64,000 nt of DNA from Nocardia cyriacigeorgica GUH-2 (GTDB lineage Bacteria > Actinomycetota > Actinomycetes > Mycobacteriales > Mycobacteriaceae), in contig NC_016887.1 of assembly GCF_000284035.1 (NCBI RefSeq), forward strand, positions 5,704,001 to 5,768,000. Direction: 5' to 3'. The notes beneath the pieces were generated by a model. It searched no databases. It was not told the DNA's origin and was given only the letters and a program-made list of their open reading frames with translations. Shown in pieces: positions 40,578 to 50,346 of the stretch (position 1 is the first letter of the stretch; the number at the start of each line of letters is the position of its first letter). The position numbers and the translations under genes were made by a program.

Positions 40578-41567
40578 CTACTGCTGGTCGAAGCGCTGAT
40601 CGACGAAGTCGGCGAAGGCAACCTTGCCGGGGATCGCGCCGGCCTCGGTGAAGGCGTCGGCGATCTCCTGTTCGGAGGCGATCACCTGGTCGTCGAGCGG
40701 GATGGGCTGTTTGATCGAGCGGGTCCACGTGGTGCGGGAGGCGTCGACGGGGATGGCGGTCAGCTCTGCATACTTGGCCGACCACAGGTCGAGATTGTCC
40801 GAAGACCACTGCGTGGCCGCGGCGTAGCGGGTGAAGAAGTCGCGGATGGCGGCCGATTTGCCGGGGTCGTCGACGGCTTTGTTCGAGGCCACCCAGAAGT
40901 TGTAGCCGTTGGCGGCCTGATCGGCGGAGGCGATGGATTTGGCACCGACCTCCTTTTCGGCGATGGCGGTGTAGGGATCCCAGACCGCCCAGGCGTCGAC
41001 GTCGCCGCGGGTCAGCGAGGCGTAGCCGTCGGCTGGGGCGAGGTAGACCGGTTCCACGTCGTCCAGGCTCAGGCCCGCTTTCTGCAGTTGCAGCAGCAGG
41101 TTCGCATTCGCGGAGCTGCCCTTGGTGACGGCGACCTTCTTGCCCTTCAGATCGGCCACCGACGCGACCTTCGAATCCTTGCCGACGAGGATCGCATCGC
41201 CTTTACCCGTCGCGGCCAGCGCACCGACGATCTTGATATCGGCATTCGCCGCGGCACCGAAGATCACCGGGGTATTGCCGGTCTGCGCCAGATCGATACC
41301 GCCCGCCCCGGCCGCTTCGATCAGCGGCGGTCCGGCCGTGAAAGTGGAGAACTCGATCTTGTACGGCAGGTTCTCCAGCTGGCCCGACGCCCGCAGCAGG
41401 ACCTCGATCGAAATCGCTTTCTGATCACCGACTTTCAAGGTGACCGTGCTGAGATCCACCGGACCGGTCGGCGCGGGCGCGGCCTCCTCACCGCATGCCG
41501 AGGTGGCGAAGACAGCGGCGGCCACCAGGGCCGCACCGGCGAGGCGGAAGATCGAGAGTCGTTTCAC
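40578..41567 (-). CDS. ssuA: Aliphatic sulfonate ABC transporter, substrate-binding lipoprotein
   Basis: A 329-residue periplasmic-type binding protein of the SsuA/nitrate-taurine family. The signal sequence ends in a lipobox (TSAC, Cys25), so it is membrane-anchored. Family blocks include 'DLAQTGNTPVIFGAAANADI', 'DLKGKKVAVTKGSSANANLL' and 'VDAWAVWDPYTAIAEKEVG'. GTG start at 41567 with AGGAAAG upstream. It is the third gene of an ssuC-ssuB-ssuA operon, importing alkanesulfonates as sulfur source. No monooxygenase ssuD is adjacent. Confidence 0.88.
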   Translation of the reverse strand: MKRLSIFRLAGAALVAAAVFATSACGEEAAPAPTGPVDLSTVTLKVGDQKAISIEVLLRASGQLENLPYKIEFSTFTAGPPLIEAAGAGGIDLAQTGNTPVIFGAAANADIKIVGALAATGKGDAILVGKDSKVASVADLKGKKVAVTKGSSANANLLLQLQKAGLSLDDVEPVYLAPADGYASLTRGDVDAWAVWDPYTAIAEKEVGAKSIASADQAANGYNFWVASNKAVDDPGKSAAIRDFFTRYAAATQWSSDNLDLWSAKYAELTAIPVDASRTTWTRSIKQPIPLDDQVIASEQEIADAFTEAGAIPGKVAFADFVDQRFDQQ

Positions 41568-41601
41568 GAGAACTGCTTTCCTGCGTAATCGAACGGGTGG
41601 A

Positions 41602-42330
41602 TCAGACGGTGACGCCGAGCAGCGCCAGCAACCGCGTGACGTACTCGGCCGCTTCCGGCGACGACGGCGGGCGGGGACGGGCCAGATCGATGCGGACGTC
41701 CTCGGCGATGCGGCCCTGGTCGAGCACCAGCACCCGATCGGCGAGCGCGACCGCTTCGGCGACATCGTGGGTGACGAGCAGGACGCCGAACCCGCGTTCG
41801 GCCTGCAACCGCAGCAAGAGCTCATGCATGGCCAGGCGGGTCAGTGCGTCCAGGGCGCCGAAGGGTTCGTCGAGCAGCAGCAGCGTCGGATGCGCGACCA
41901 ACGCCCTGGCCAGGGCGACGCGCTGCGCCTCACCACCGGAGAGAGTGAGCGGCCAGGCGTCGGCGCGCTCGCGCAGGTTGACCTGGTCGAGCAGTTCCCT
42001 GGCGATCTTCTCGTCGGCCCGGCGATTGCGCGGGCCCGGCCGTCCGAGCGCCACATTGCGGACCACCGGCAGCCACGGGATCAGCCGCGCCTCCTGGAAG
42101 ACGAATGTCGGCTGCGCCTCGACCTGTACCGTCCCGCGATCGGCGTGGTCGAGTCCGCCGATGATCCGCAGCAGCGTCGACTTGCCGGAGCCGCTGCGCC
42201 CGACCAGTGCGACGATCTCGCCCGCCGCGATGTCGACCTCGATGCCGTCGAGGACGGTGCGGGCGCCGAAGCTCTTGCCCAGTCCGGTGATTCGCGCCGC
42301 CGAAGTGGTGGCGGTCTCGATGACGGTCAT
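41602..42330 (-). CDS. ssuB: Aliphatic sulfonate ABC transporter, ATPase
   Basis: A 242-residue ABC ATPase. Walker A 'GRSGSGKSTLL', Q-loop 'FVFQEARLIPW', signature 'LSGGEAQRVALARAL' and Walker B 'LLLLDEPFGALD' are all intact, and the nitrate/sulfonate/taurine subfamily is indicated by neighbouring genes and by 'MHELLLRLQAERGFGVLLVT'. The start overlaps the ssuC stop by four bases. It powers uptake through SsuC of substrate delivered by SsuA. Confidence 0.9.
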   Translation of the reverse strand: MTVIETATTSAARITGLGKSFGARTVLDGIEVDIAAGEIVALVGRSGSGKSTLLRIIGGLDHADRGTVQVEAQPTFVFQEARLIPWLPVVRNVALGRPGPRNRRADEKIARELLDQVNLRERADAWPLTLSGGEAQRVALARALVAHPTLLLLDEPFGALDALTRLAMHELLLRLQAERGFGVLLVTHDVAEAVALADRVLVLDQGRIAEDVRIDLARPRPPSSPEAAEYVTRLLALLGVTV

Positions 42331-43145
42331 GGTTGGACCCCTCGGTCGACGGACGGACGCCAGCGCAGCGCGCGATGTTCGAGTGCGCGCACGATCGAAT
42401 CGGTGGCCAGTCCGAGCAGGCTGTAGATGAGCAGCCCGAAGATCACGATGTCGGTGCGCAGGAATTCGCGGGCGTTGTTGATCACGAAACCCAGGCCGGC
42501 GCTGGCATTGATCTGCTCGGCCACGATCAGCGACAGCCAGGCGATGCCGAGGCTTTGCCGCGCGCCGACCAGGATCTGCGCCAGCGCGCCGGGCACGATG
42601 AGCAGCCGCAATCGCTCGGACAGGGTCAGTTGCAGGGTGCGGCCCAGTTCCAGCAGCTTCGGATCCAGCTGACGGATCCCGGCGAAGGTATTCAGATACA
42701 GCGGGCAGAACACCCCGAGCGCGATCAGGTAGATCTTCGGCTCCTCGCCGATCCCGAACCAGATGATGAACAGCGGGATCAACCCGAACAACGGGATGGT
42801 GCGCAACATCTGCAACGGCGGATCCAGCACGTATTCCCCGGTCGTGCTGATTCCCGCCAGGACGCCCAGCACCACCGCCAGCACCGCACCCAGCAGGAAC
42901 CCGAACAGCGCCCGCTCACCGGAAACCAGCAGCGCCTCCCCGAGCTGACCGGAACGATAGATCTCCAACCCGGCATCGAGTACCACCGACGGTGCGGGCA
43001 ATTTCTTCGCCGACACCCAGCCACTGCTACTGGCGACCTGCCAGATCACCAGCAGCGCGATCGGGGCGAGCGCACGCAGAAACCCCGGCCGCCGATACAG
43101 CGCTACCCGCCGCTCGACTCGCTCGACGCGCCTCTCCATAAGCAT
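42327..43145 (-). CDS. ssuC: Aliphatic sulfonate ABC transporter, permease
   Basis: A 272-residue permease of the BPD-type inner-membrane component family. The ATPase-contact EAA-like loop is seen in 'ELGRTLQLTLSERLRLLIVP' followed by 'GARQSLGIAWLSLIVAEQI', as in SsuC/TauC. About six hydrophobic helices. Start ATG at 43145; an ATG two codons further in is equally possible. First gene of the ssuCBA unit; sulfur control would be expected but no operator was identified in the 122-base upstream gap. Confidence 0.9.
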   Translation of the reverse strand: MLMERRVERVERRVALYRRPGFLRALAPIALLVIWQVASSSGWVSAKKLPAPSVVLDAGLEIYRSGQLGEALLVSGERALFGFLLGAVLAVVLGVLAGISTTGEYVLDPPLQMLRTIPLFGLIPLFIIWFGIGEEPKIYLIALGVFCPLYLNTFAGIRQLDPKLLELGRTLQLTLSERLRLLIVPGALAQILVGARQSLGIAWLSLIVAEQINASAGLGFVINNAREFLRTDIVIFGLLIYSLLGLATDSIVRALEHRALRWRPSVDRGVQP

Positions 43146-43267
43146 TCGTGCATGATGCGCGGGGTCCGGGTGCCGCCGACAGGGTTGCGCTCAGGGTGAA
43201 TCGATCCGCGCCGGCCCTGTCACTCGCCGGCTCCGGCCTGGTCGTATCCCCGTAGAGTCACCGTCTG

Positions 43268-44050
43268 ATGACTTACTATCCGCCACAGCAGAATCCGCCT
43301 GGGCTACCGCCATCCGGAAAACCGGCTGGGGACCCACCGCCGCCCTATGGCGCGTTACCGCCGCCACCACCGCGCAACTGGCTGCCCGTCATCCTCGGCG
43401 CGGCACTCGTCGGGGTCCTCGCGATCGGCATCGGCGCGATAGCGATCGGGTCCGGGTCGGACTCCGAGGCGGACCGTTCGGCGTCCCCGACCAGCAAGGC
43501 ATTGCCCACCCTGGCGCCGACCACCACCGAGGAGAAGACCTGGGAGGGCGCCTATTCGTACTCGGCGGTGGGCGATGCGTGTGAGCTCGTCCCGGCCGAT
43601 GCCATGGCCTTCTTCATACCGGGCCCTCCGGATAAGCAGGAGTCCGAGGCCGAACCGCCGGACAGTTATGGCGGAGGCGAACTGTCCTGCGACTCCAGCT
43701 ATGGGTTGACAGGACCGGCGCCCAACCAGGCCGTCACGGCGCACGATTTGACCGTGGAGTTCGCCGACAAACTCACCAACAGTTCGTCCCGGTTCGACAG
43801 CGCCGGCCAGTCTCTCGGAAAAACCGGCGACGACAGCGGTGCTGTGCAAGGCGTCGGCAGTGCCGCCTTCTCCAGCGTGGATTTCTACTCCGACGGTCGC
43901 ATCGTGTACTACACCCTCATTTCCTGGGATAGCAATGCGTTCGTCAAGATCTTCGTCCTCGCAGGTGCCGACGCCCCGCTCACCCGCGCCCGCGTGGACG
44001 CCATCGTCGGCCCGCAGGTCCAGCACGCCCTCGACGCACTGCGCCGGTAG
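43268..44050 (+). CDS. Membrane-anchored hypothetical protein with Pro-rich N-terminus
   Basis: A 260-residue protein with a Pro/Gly/Tyr-rich cytoplasmic N-terminus (residues 1-36), one membrane helix (about 38-62), a Ser/Thr/Pro linker and an extracytoplasmic domain of ~160 residues with two Cys ('GDACELVP', 'ELSCDSSYG') likely to form a disulfide. The layout is common among actinobacterial surface proteins of the DUF3558-like kind, but I cannot assign a family. It is divergent from ssuC and upstream of the Zur-controlled GTPase gene. Confidence 0.72.
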   Translation: MTYYPPQQNPPGLPPSGKPAGDPPPPYGALPPPPPRNWLPVILGAALVGVLAIGIGAIAIGSGSDSEADRSASPTSKALPTLAPTTTEEKTWEGAYSYSAVGDACELVPADAMAFFIPGPPDKQESEAEPPDSYGGGELSCDSSYGLTGPAPNQAVTAHDLTVEFADKLTNSSSRFDSAGQSLGKTGDDSGAVQGVGSAAFSSVDFYSDGRIVYYTLISWDSNAFVKIFVLAGADAPLTRARVDAIVGPQVQHALDALRR

Positions 44051-44081
44051 TTCGGAGTCGGGACCACCTCCATCGACGGTT

Positions 44082-44100
44082 AATGAAAATGGTTATCATT
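44082..44100 (+). promoter_or_regulatory. Zur-type zinc-uptake regulator box
   Basis: AATGAAAATGGTTATCATT is a near-palindrome closely matching actinobacterial Zur boxes (TGAAAAT-type half sites around a short centre). It ends five bases before the start codon of the COG0523 GTPase gene, where bound Zur would block transcription when zinc is plentiful. Confidence 0.8.
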
Positions 44101-44105
44101 TGTAG

Positions 44106-45251
<1,146 letters not shown>

Positions 45252-45264
45252 ACCACGCGGAAAA

Positions 45265-45297
45265 ACGCTGCCCAGGTCCACTCGACCTGGGCAGCGT
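45265..45297 (-). terminator. Intrinsic terminator between the GTPase and epoxide hydrolase genes
   Basis: A perfect 14-bp stem (ACGCTGCCCAGGTC and its complement at 45284-45297) with a five-base loop. On the minus strand it is followed by a run of five T, so it is a canonical terminator for the epoxide hydrolase gene and may also stop the convergent GTPase transcript. Confidence 0.88.
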
Positions 45298-45305
45298 CGT
45301 CCCGC

Positions 45306-46439
45306 TCACCGCACCTGCGCGAAGAACTGCCGGATGTCGGCGGTGAGCACCTGCGGCGCCTCGTGCGCGGCGAAGTGCCCGGCGGCATCGTTGGGCCCGC
45401 CGACCACCGAGTCGACGTCATAGGAATTCCAGCTGACGATATTGCTGTGATCGCGTCCGGCGAACCGGCGCATCGACTGGAAATCACCGGTGAACATGGC
45501 CAGCGCGGTCGGCGCGGTGGTCGGCTCCGACGGCTGCTCGGCGGCATGGGCCTGCTCGTAGTAGAAGCGGATCGAGGTCGGGCCGGTGCCGGTCAGCCAG
45601 TACAGCGCGATGTTCGCGATCACGAACTCCTCGTCGAGGCTCTCGCCGAACAGCTGCGCGTTCCAGCCGAGCAGACCCAGCGGGGAATCGGCGAGCGCGT
45701 AGGCCAGCGTCTGCGGCTGCTGGCTGCAGAACACGTTGAACGCCATCTTGTTGTCCTGGAACCACTTCAGGTGCTCGAGCGCGGCGAGGTCGTCGGCGGA
45801 GATGCCATCGAATTCGGCCGGATCGCCGGACGGGAACGAGAACAGCTGCGTCACATGCACACCCACCACGCGGTCGGGTGCGAGCCTGCCGATCTCCGGG
45901 GAGACCATCGAACCGCCGTCGTTGCCGATCGCACCGAACTTCTGGTAACCGAGCCGATCCATCAACTCCACCCAGGCGCGGGCGGTGCGCTGGACGTTCC
46001 AGCCGGTGCTGCGGGTCGGGCCGGAGAATCCGAATCCGGGCAGTGACGGGATCACCACGTGGAAGGCCGGCGCGTCGGGCGATTCGGGCGCGGTCAGCAG
46101 CTCGATGACGTCGAGGTATTCCAGGACCGAGCCGGGCCAGCCATGGGTGAGGATCACCGGCAGCGCATCCTCGCGCTCGGAGCGCACATGCAGGAAGTGG
46201 ATGCTCTCGCCGTCGATCTCGGCGATGAACTGCGGGTAGGCGTTGAGCCGCGCCTCCACCGCGCGCCAGTCGAACTTCTCCAGCCAGTACTCGGCGAGCG
46301 CCCGCACGCGGTCGCCGGGAACGCCGTAGGCATCGCCGACGCCGGGCAGCTCATGCGGCCAGAGCGCCCGGCGCAGCCGGTCGGCCAGATCGTCGAGCCG
46401 GGCCTGCGGGATGTCGACGGTGAAGGGGCGGATGGTCAT
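45306..46439 (-). CDS. Epoxide hydrolase (alpha/beta hydrolase with N-terminal EHN domain)
   Basis: A 377-residue microsomal-type epoxide hydrolase. The N-terminal EHN domain begins 'FTVDIPQARLDDLADRL'; the oxyanion motif is 'HGWPGSV', the nucleophile Asp lies in 'AIGNDGGSMVSPEIG', and the catalytic His is in 'AAGHFAAHEAPQ'. It should open epoxides to diols, or act on esters in related enzymes. It is divergent from a TetR gene, with a 49-bp palindrome between them, so it is very likely the target of that repressor. A GAGCTC rich leader with AGGAG precedes the ATG. Confidence 0.9.
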   Translation of the reverse strand: MTIRPFTVDIPQARLDDLADRLRRALWPHELPGVGDAYGVPGDRVRALAEYWLEKFDWRAVEARLNAYPQFIAEIDGESIHFLHVRSEREDALPVILTHGWPGSVLEYLDVIELLTAPESPDAPAFHVVIPSLPGFGFSGPTRSTGWNVQRTARAWVELMDRLGYQKFGAIGNDGGSMVSPEIGRLAPDRVVGVHVTQLFSFPSGDPAEFDGISADDLAALEHLKWFQDNKMAFNVFCSQQPQTLAYALADSPLGLLGWNAQLFGESLDEEFVIANIALYWLTGTGPTSIRFYYEQAHAAEQPSEPTTAPTALAMFTGDFQSMRRFAGRDHSNIVSWNSYDVDSVVGGPNDAAGHFAAHEAPQVLTADIRQFFAQVR

Positions 46440-46460
46440 GGCGAGCTCCTCGTGATTTGG

Positions 46461-46509
46461 AACGGAATACTTTGTTCTGTTTCACCGTAACAGAACGGAT
46501 CATTCCGTT
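46461..46509. promoter_or_regulatory. Long inverted repeat between epoxide hydrolase and TetR genes (operator)
   Basis: Two 21-base arms (46461-46481 and 46489-46509) around a seven-base centre match at 17 of 21 positions, with identical ends AACGGAAT and GTTCTGTT. Each arm contains two sub-blocks, suggesting binding of two repressor dimers. The site lies between the divergent starts at 46439 and 46530. Confidence 0.75.
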
Positions 46510-46529
46510 TCAAGTGCTACCCTGAATCC

Positions 46530-47183
46530 ATGCCGAAAACATCCGATGCACCAGGTCAGAAGGGTTTGCCCGGCCGCAAGGCGCAGGCCGCCCGCAACGA
46601 CGGCATCATCCTCGAGGCCGCGCGCGCGGTCTTCCTCGCCGATGCCGGCGCACCGATCTCCGCCGTCGCCGAACGCGCGGGCGTCGGCATCAGCGCGCTC
46701 TATCGCCGTTACCCGAGCAAAGACGTACTTCTTCGGACGCTCTGCTACGAGGGCCTGCGCCGCTACAACGCTGAAGCGGAAGCGGCCCTGGAAGATCCGG
46801 ACGGCTGGCGAGGGCTGGTGGGTTTCCTGGAGCGGGTGGTGGACGCCGATGTCCATTCGCTCACGGTGCGCCTGGCGGGAACCTTCACGCCCGACGATTC
46901 GATCGTGCCCGACGTACAGCGCTCCGGTGAGCTGACGACGGAACTGGTGCGGCGGGCCCACGCCACCGGCCGGCTTCGCTCGGACGTGACCGACCTGGAC
47001 CTGGGACTCGTGCTGGACGCCTGCGCTGCCGTCAGCACGCCCGACCCCGAACGCACCACGCAATTGCGGCGACGAGTGCTCGCCCTGCTGGTCGACGGCC
47101 TGGCCGGCGTCGGCGAACTACCCGGCCCGGCTCCCCAGCCGGGTGAGTTCGCCTGGCGCTGGCAGCCGCGCACCAGCGGGTGA
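46530..47183 (+). CDS. TetR family transcriptional regulator
   Basis: A 217-residue TetR regulator with the helix-turn-helix 'PISAVAERAGVGISALYRRY' at residues ~45-65. The start ATG at 46530 follows 20 bases after the inverted repeat. It probably represses both itself and the divergent epoxide hydrolase gene; an epoxide, diol or related hydrophobic compound is a reasonable effector guess. The C-terminal tail is Pro-rich. It converges with the next gene, ten bases apart. Confidence 0.9.
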   Translation: MPKTSDAPGQKGLPGRKAQAARNDGIILEAARAVFLADAGAPISAVAERAGVGISALYRRYPSKDVLLRTLCYEGLRRYNAEAEAALEDPDGWRGLVGFLERVVDADVHSLTVRLAGTFTPDDSIVPDVQRSGELTTELVRRAHATGRLRSDVTDLDLGLVLDACAAVSTPDPERTTQLRRRVLALLVDGLAGVGELPGPAPQPGEFAWRWQPRTSG

Positions 47184-47193
47184 AGGCTCGTCA

Positions 47194-47817
47194 TCAGTTC
47201 GAGATGGCCGCGGCGCGGTGCAGATAGCTGCGGTCGGTGAGTTGTTCGAGCATGAACTCGGCGATATCGGCGCGCGAGATCTTCAACGCCAAACCGCTTG
47301 CGTCGGCCGGGAATCCGCGCCGGTAGGTTCCGGTGGCGGGACCGTCGGTGAAGGCGCTCGGCCGGACGATGGTCCAGTCCAGATCGCTGGCGCGCACATA
47401 CTCCTCCTGCTGGACGTGATCGGCGTAGGCCGGCCGCAGCAACATCCCGAACATGACGTACTTCCAGAGGAAGTTCAGATTCGGCCTGCTGTCGCCGACG
47501 CCGAGGGTGGACTGGCAGATCAGCCGCTTCACGCCCGTACGCTGCATGGCCTCGATGACGCTGCGGGTGCCCTCGGCGCGGACCACGCCCTTGCGGCCGT
47601 TACCCAGGGAAATCAGCACCGCCTCCTGACCGGTGACCGCTCGCTCGACGGCCGTCGGATCGAGCACATCGCCCTCGATCACATGCAGCCGCTCATGCTG
47701 CCTGCCGACCCGGCTCGCGTCGCGAGTGAGCACGGTGACCTCATGCCCCTGCTCCAGGGCCCGCTCGACGGCGTGGCGGCCGAGGGTTCCGGTGGCTCCG
47801 AAGATCGCGATTCGCAT
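47194..47817 (-). CDS. NAD(P)-binding atypical SDR (NmrA/BLVRB-like)
   Basis: A 207-residue protein of the NAD(P)-binding atypical short-chain dehydrogenase group. The nucleotide motif is 'IAIFGATGTLGRHAVERAL', and 'VLISLGNGRKG', 'VKRLICQSTLGVGDSR' and 'LDWTIVRPSAFTDG' follow as in SDR_a5 proteins related to flavin/biliverdin reductase. No catalytic Tyr-x-x-x-Lys is evident, so it may be a redox sensor or a reductase with unusual chemistry. AGGAGAACATC precedes the ATG. No operon partner. Confidence 0.85.
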   Translation of the reverse strand: MRIAIFGATGTLGRHAVERALEQGHEVTVLTRDASRVGRQHERLHVIEGDVLDPTAVERAVTGQEAVLISLGNGRKGVVRAEGTRSVIEAMQRTGVKRLICQSTLGVGDSRPNLNFLWKYVMFGMLLRPAYADHVQQEEYVRASDLDWTIVRPSAFTDGPATGTYRRGFPADASGLALKISRADIAEFMLEQLTDRSYLHRAAAISN

Positions 47818-47924
47818 GATGTTCTCCTGAATTCTCGAAAGCTGGTGTTTCGTTGCTGAATCCAGTACAACGCCAGTGGACGAGACGTTCCATGGTCTAA
47901 GGTCTTGCGGACATAAGCGGGCGT

Positions 47925-49166
47925 CTACACCCGGCCGAGCGCCACAGCGACGTTGTGGCCACCGAAGCCGAAGGAGTTGGTGAGGGCGTAGTCGATGCGC
48001 TGCGGGCGGGGTGCACCGGTAACGATGTCGAGGTCGACGTCCGGGTTGTCCAGGTTCAGCGTCGGCGGGACGACCTGTTCGCGCAGGGTGAGCGCGGTGA
48101 TGACGGTTTCCAGGGCGCCGACCGCGCCGATGGAATGGCCGAGGGCCGACTTCGGGGCGTAGATCGAGGCGGCCGGCGTCACCGCGGAGATGGCGTTGGC
48201 CTCGGAAGCGTCGCCGATGGAGGTCGAGGTGGCGTGGGCATTCACATGCTGGATATCCGAATCCTGTAGTCCCGCAGCGTTGATCGCCTTGCGCATGGCA
48301 CGGGCGGCGCCGTTGCCCTCGGGTTCGGAGGCCACGATGTGATAGGCGTCGGAGGTGATGCCCGCGCCGAGCACGCGGGCATGCGGGCGGGCGCCCCTGG
48401 CGCGCGCGTGGCGCTCGGATTCGAGGACGACCAGTGCGCCGGCCTCACCGAAGACGAATCCGTCGCGGTCGCGGTCGAACGGCCGGGAGGCGCGCTCGGG
48501 CTCGTCATTGCGGGTGCTCATGGCCCGCATCATGGCGAAGCTGGCGATCGGCACCGCGTGGATATGGCCCTCCACGCCACCGGCGACGACCACATCGGCC
48601 TCGCCGGTGCGGATCAGCCGCCAGGCGTGCGCGATCGCCTCCGAACCCGAGGAGCAGGCCGATACCGGAGCGTAAACCCCTGCCCGCGCGCCGATTTCGA
48701 GACTCACCGCCGCCGCTGGGCCATTCGGCATCACCATGGGCACCGTCATCGGGGCCACCTTGCGGTAACCGCCCGCACGCATGGCGTCGACCGCGTCGAT
48801 CAACGCGTCGCCGCCACCGAGACCGGTCCCGATGACGACCGCGAGCCGCTCACCCTCGACCTCCGGCGTCCCGGCCGCCCGCCACACCCGGCGGCCGAGC
48901 ACCAGCGCCAGCTGCTCCACATACGAATGCCTGCGCTGCTCGACCCTGCTCAGCTCGGCGGCCGGGTCCTCGGTCAGCTTGCCGCCGATGCGCACCGGGA
49001 GCTCCTCGGCGAAATCGTCGTCGAGCCGGCCGATGCCGGTGCGGCCGCGCAGCAGCTCCGCCCAGGTCAGATCCATATCGGCGGCCAGTGAAGTGGTGGC
49101 CGCGTAGGCCGTGATGACCACATCATCGGCCGAGCGCGGAGTTTCTGAAGCGACTGTTACATCCAC
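47925..49166 (-). CDS. Beta-ketoacyl-ACP synthase, KasA/KasB-like
   Basis: A 413-residue condensing enzyme strongly resembling mycobacterial KasA/KasB, which extend meromycolate or long acyl-ACPs. The active-site Cys171 lies in 'PVSACSSGSEAIAHAW', the catalytic His residues in 'NAHATSTSIGDA' and 'KSALGHSIGAVGALE'. The GTG at 49166 gives a normal N-terminus ('VVITAYAATTSLAADMD'); no Shine-Dalgarno is present, so a leaderless transcript is possible. Unlike kasA it is not next to acpM or accD6 and instead stands alone, divergent from a TetR gene. It may serve an accessory lipid or stress-induced elongation. Confidence 0.88.
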   Translation of the reverse strand: MDVTVASETPRSADDVVITAYAATTSLAADMDLTWAELLRGRTGIGRLDDDFAEELPVRIGGKLTEDPAAELSRVEQRRHSYVEQLALVLGRRVWRAAGTPEVEGERLAVVIGTGLGGGDALIDAVDAMRAGGYRKVAPMTVPMVMPNGPAAAVSLEIGARAGVYAPVSACSSGSEAIAHAWRLIRTGEADVVVAGGVEGHIHAVPIASFAMMRAMSTRNDEPERASRPFDRDRDGFVFGEAGALVVLESERHARARGARPHARVLGAGITSDAYHIVASEPEGNGAARAMRKAINAAGLQDSDIQHVNAHATSTSIGDASEANAISAVTPAASIYAPKSALGHSIGAVGALETVITALTLREQVVPPTLNLDNPDVDLDIVTGAPRPQRIDYALTNSFGFGGHNVAVALGRV

Positions 49167-49193
49167 GATGTCATGAATATCTGTAACAGTCGC
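49150..49193. promoter_or_regulatory. Inverted repeat between the KAS and TetR genes (operator)
   Basis: GCGACTGTTACA (49150-49161) and its exact complement TGTAACAGTCGC (49182-49193) flank a 20-base spacer that contains the KAS start codon at 49166. A perfect 12-bp repeat between divergent genes is a strong candidate for the TetR binding site controlling both. Confidence 0.75.
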
Positions 49194-49205
49194 TACAGTC
49201 AATCC

Positions 49206-49763
49206 ATGGCTCGCCCACTCGACCACGCCAAACGCACCGAACTCCTGGCCGCCGTGGTGCGTTATATCGCCGAACACGGCCTCGCCGACCTGTCCCTTCG
49301 TCCGCTCGCCGCCGAACTCGGCACCAGTTCACGGATGCTCATCTACTACTTCGAGACCAAGGAGAACCTGCTGGTCCAGGCCTTGGCGACGCAGCGGCCC
49401 GATATCTCGGCGATATTCGCCGGGGTCACCGACGCGGCCGATCTGCGGGAGCGGCTGTGGGATTTCTGGGTCGCCAACAGCTCCGGCGAGGGCGTGACAA
49501 GCGTGCGGGTGATGATGCAGGTGCTCGGCGCCGCCTGCGCACCCCACGGCCCGTACGCCCGATACGCCGAAGAAGCCATCGCCGTCTTCATCCGCGCCCT
49601 GGCCGACGGCCTGCGCCACATCGACACCATCGACGACCCCGAAGTGGTTGCCACCCTGCTGATCTCGGGCCTGCGCGGCATCCTGCAAGACCGCCTCATC
49701 ACCGGCGACGCCGCCCGCACCGACCGCGCGGCCCGCCGCCTGCTCGACCAGATGGTGCGCTGA
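49206..49763 (+). CDS. TetR family transcriptional regulator
   Basis: A 185-residue TetR regulator. ATG 49206 is chosen because the reading from 49173 would run through the inverted repeat. The helix-turn-helix spans 'LSLRPLAAELGTSSRMLIYY' and the next residues FETKENLL. The short C-terminal ligand domain resembles other fatty-acid-type TetR repressors. Divergent placement and the palindrome suggest it controls the KAS gene and itself. There is no Shine-Dalgarno immediately upstream and a TACAGT -10-like element lies 12 bases before the ATG, fitting a leaderless message. Confidence 0.9.
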   Translation: MARPLDHAKRTELLAAVVRYIAEHGLADLSLRPLAAELGTSSRMLIYYFETKENLLVQALATQRPDISAIFAGVTDAADLRERLWDFWVANSSGEGVTSVRVMMQVLGAACAPHGPYARYAEEAIAVFIRALADGLRHIDTIDDPEVVATLLISGLRGILQDRLITGDAARTDRAARRLLDQMVR

Positions 49764-49808
49764 GTTCGGTGCGCCGTTTCTGTCGGTACCCACTGCCATA
49801 CTCCCGCC

Positions 49809-50327
49809 ATGACGGAATCCGGCAGCTCCGCAGACACCAGCAAGATCACTTCCTACGACGACCCGGACGCCCCCTGGAACAAGGAGTACTCCCCCGACGA
49901 AATCGCCACCTGGAACGACGAGATCATTCGCGAATTCCGCGCGAACGGCGGCACAGTCGGCGGCGACTACGCAGGCTCCACCCTGCTGATCCTCACCACC
50001 ACCGGCGCCAAATCCGGCCGCCCCCACACCGTCGTCCTCGGCGCCCTCTACCGCGACGACACCCTCTACGTCAGCTCCTTCATCGAAGACCGCTACCCCG
50101 CCTGGTACCACAACGTCCGCGCAAACCCCGACGTGACAGTAGAACTCGGCCCCACCACCTACCGAGCCACCGCCGAAGCCCTTACCGGCGACCGCTACGA
50201 AGAATTCGCCGCCTGGGCACTCCGCGAAAACCCGCTCCTCGCCGATTACCAGTCGAAGGTGTCGAAGCCGCTGCCCCTGGTCGTGCTGACGCTGGGTGAT
50301 CCGCTCGAACGGCCTGCCTCCGAATAG
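49809..50327 (+). CDS. Deazaflavin (F420)-dependent nitroreductase family protein
   Basis: A 172-residue protein of the Ddn-like flavin/deazaflavin oxidoreductase family: 'LLILTTTGAKSGRPHTVVLG' is the F420-binding strand and 'YPAWYHNVRANPDVTVELG' the second conserved block. Family members in mycobacteria use F420H2 to reduce quinones, nitroimidazoles or other enones; the substrate here is unknown. The N-terminal ~45 residues form the variable substrate-lid region. It follows the TetR gene by 45 bases on the same strand, probably separately transcribed. Confidence 0.88.
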   Translation: MTESGSSADTSKITSYDDPDAPWNKEYSPDEIATWNDEIIREFRANGGTVGGDYAGSTLLILTTTGAKSGRPHTVVLGALYRDDTLYVSSFIEDRYPAWYHNVRANPDVTVELGPTTYRATAEALTGDRYEEFAAWALRENPLLADYQSKVSKPLPLVVLTLGDPLERPASE

Positions 50328-50346
50328 CAGGCGTTTGCGCACCAGT

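Noticed and set aside
49167..49277. Longer N-terminus for the KasA-like synthase
   Set aside because: It would read through the divergent TetR start and the inverted repeat, and KasA-like proteins begin where the GTG at 49166 begins.
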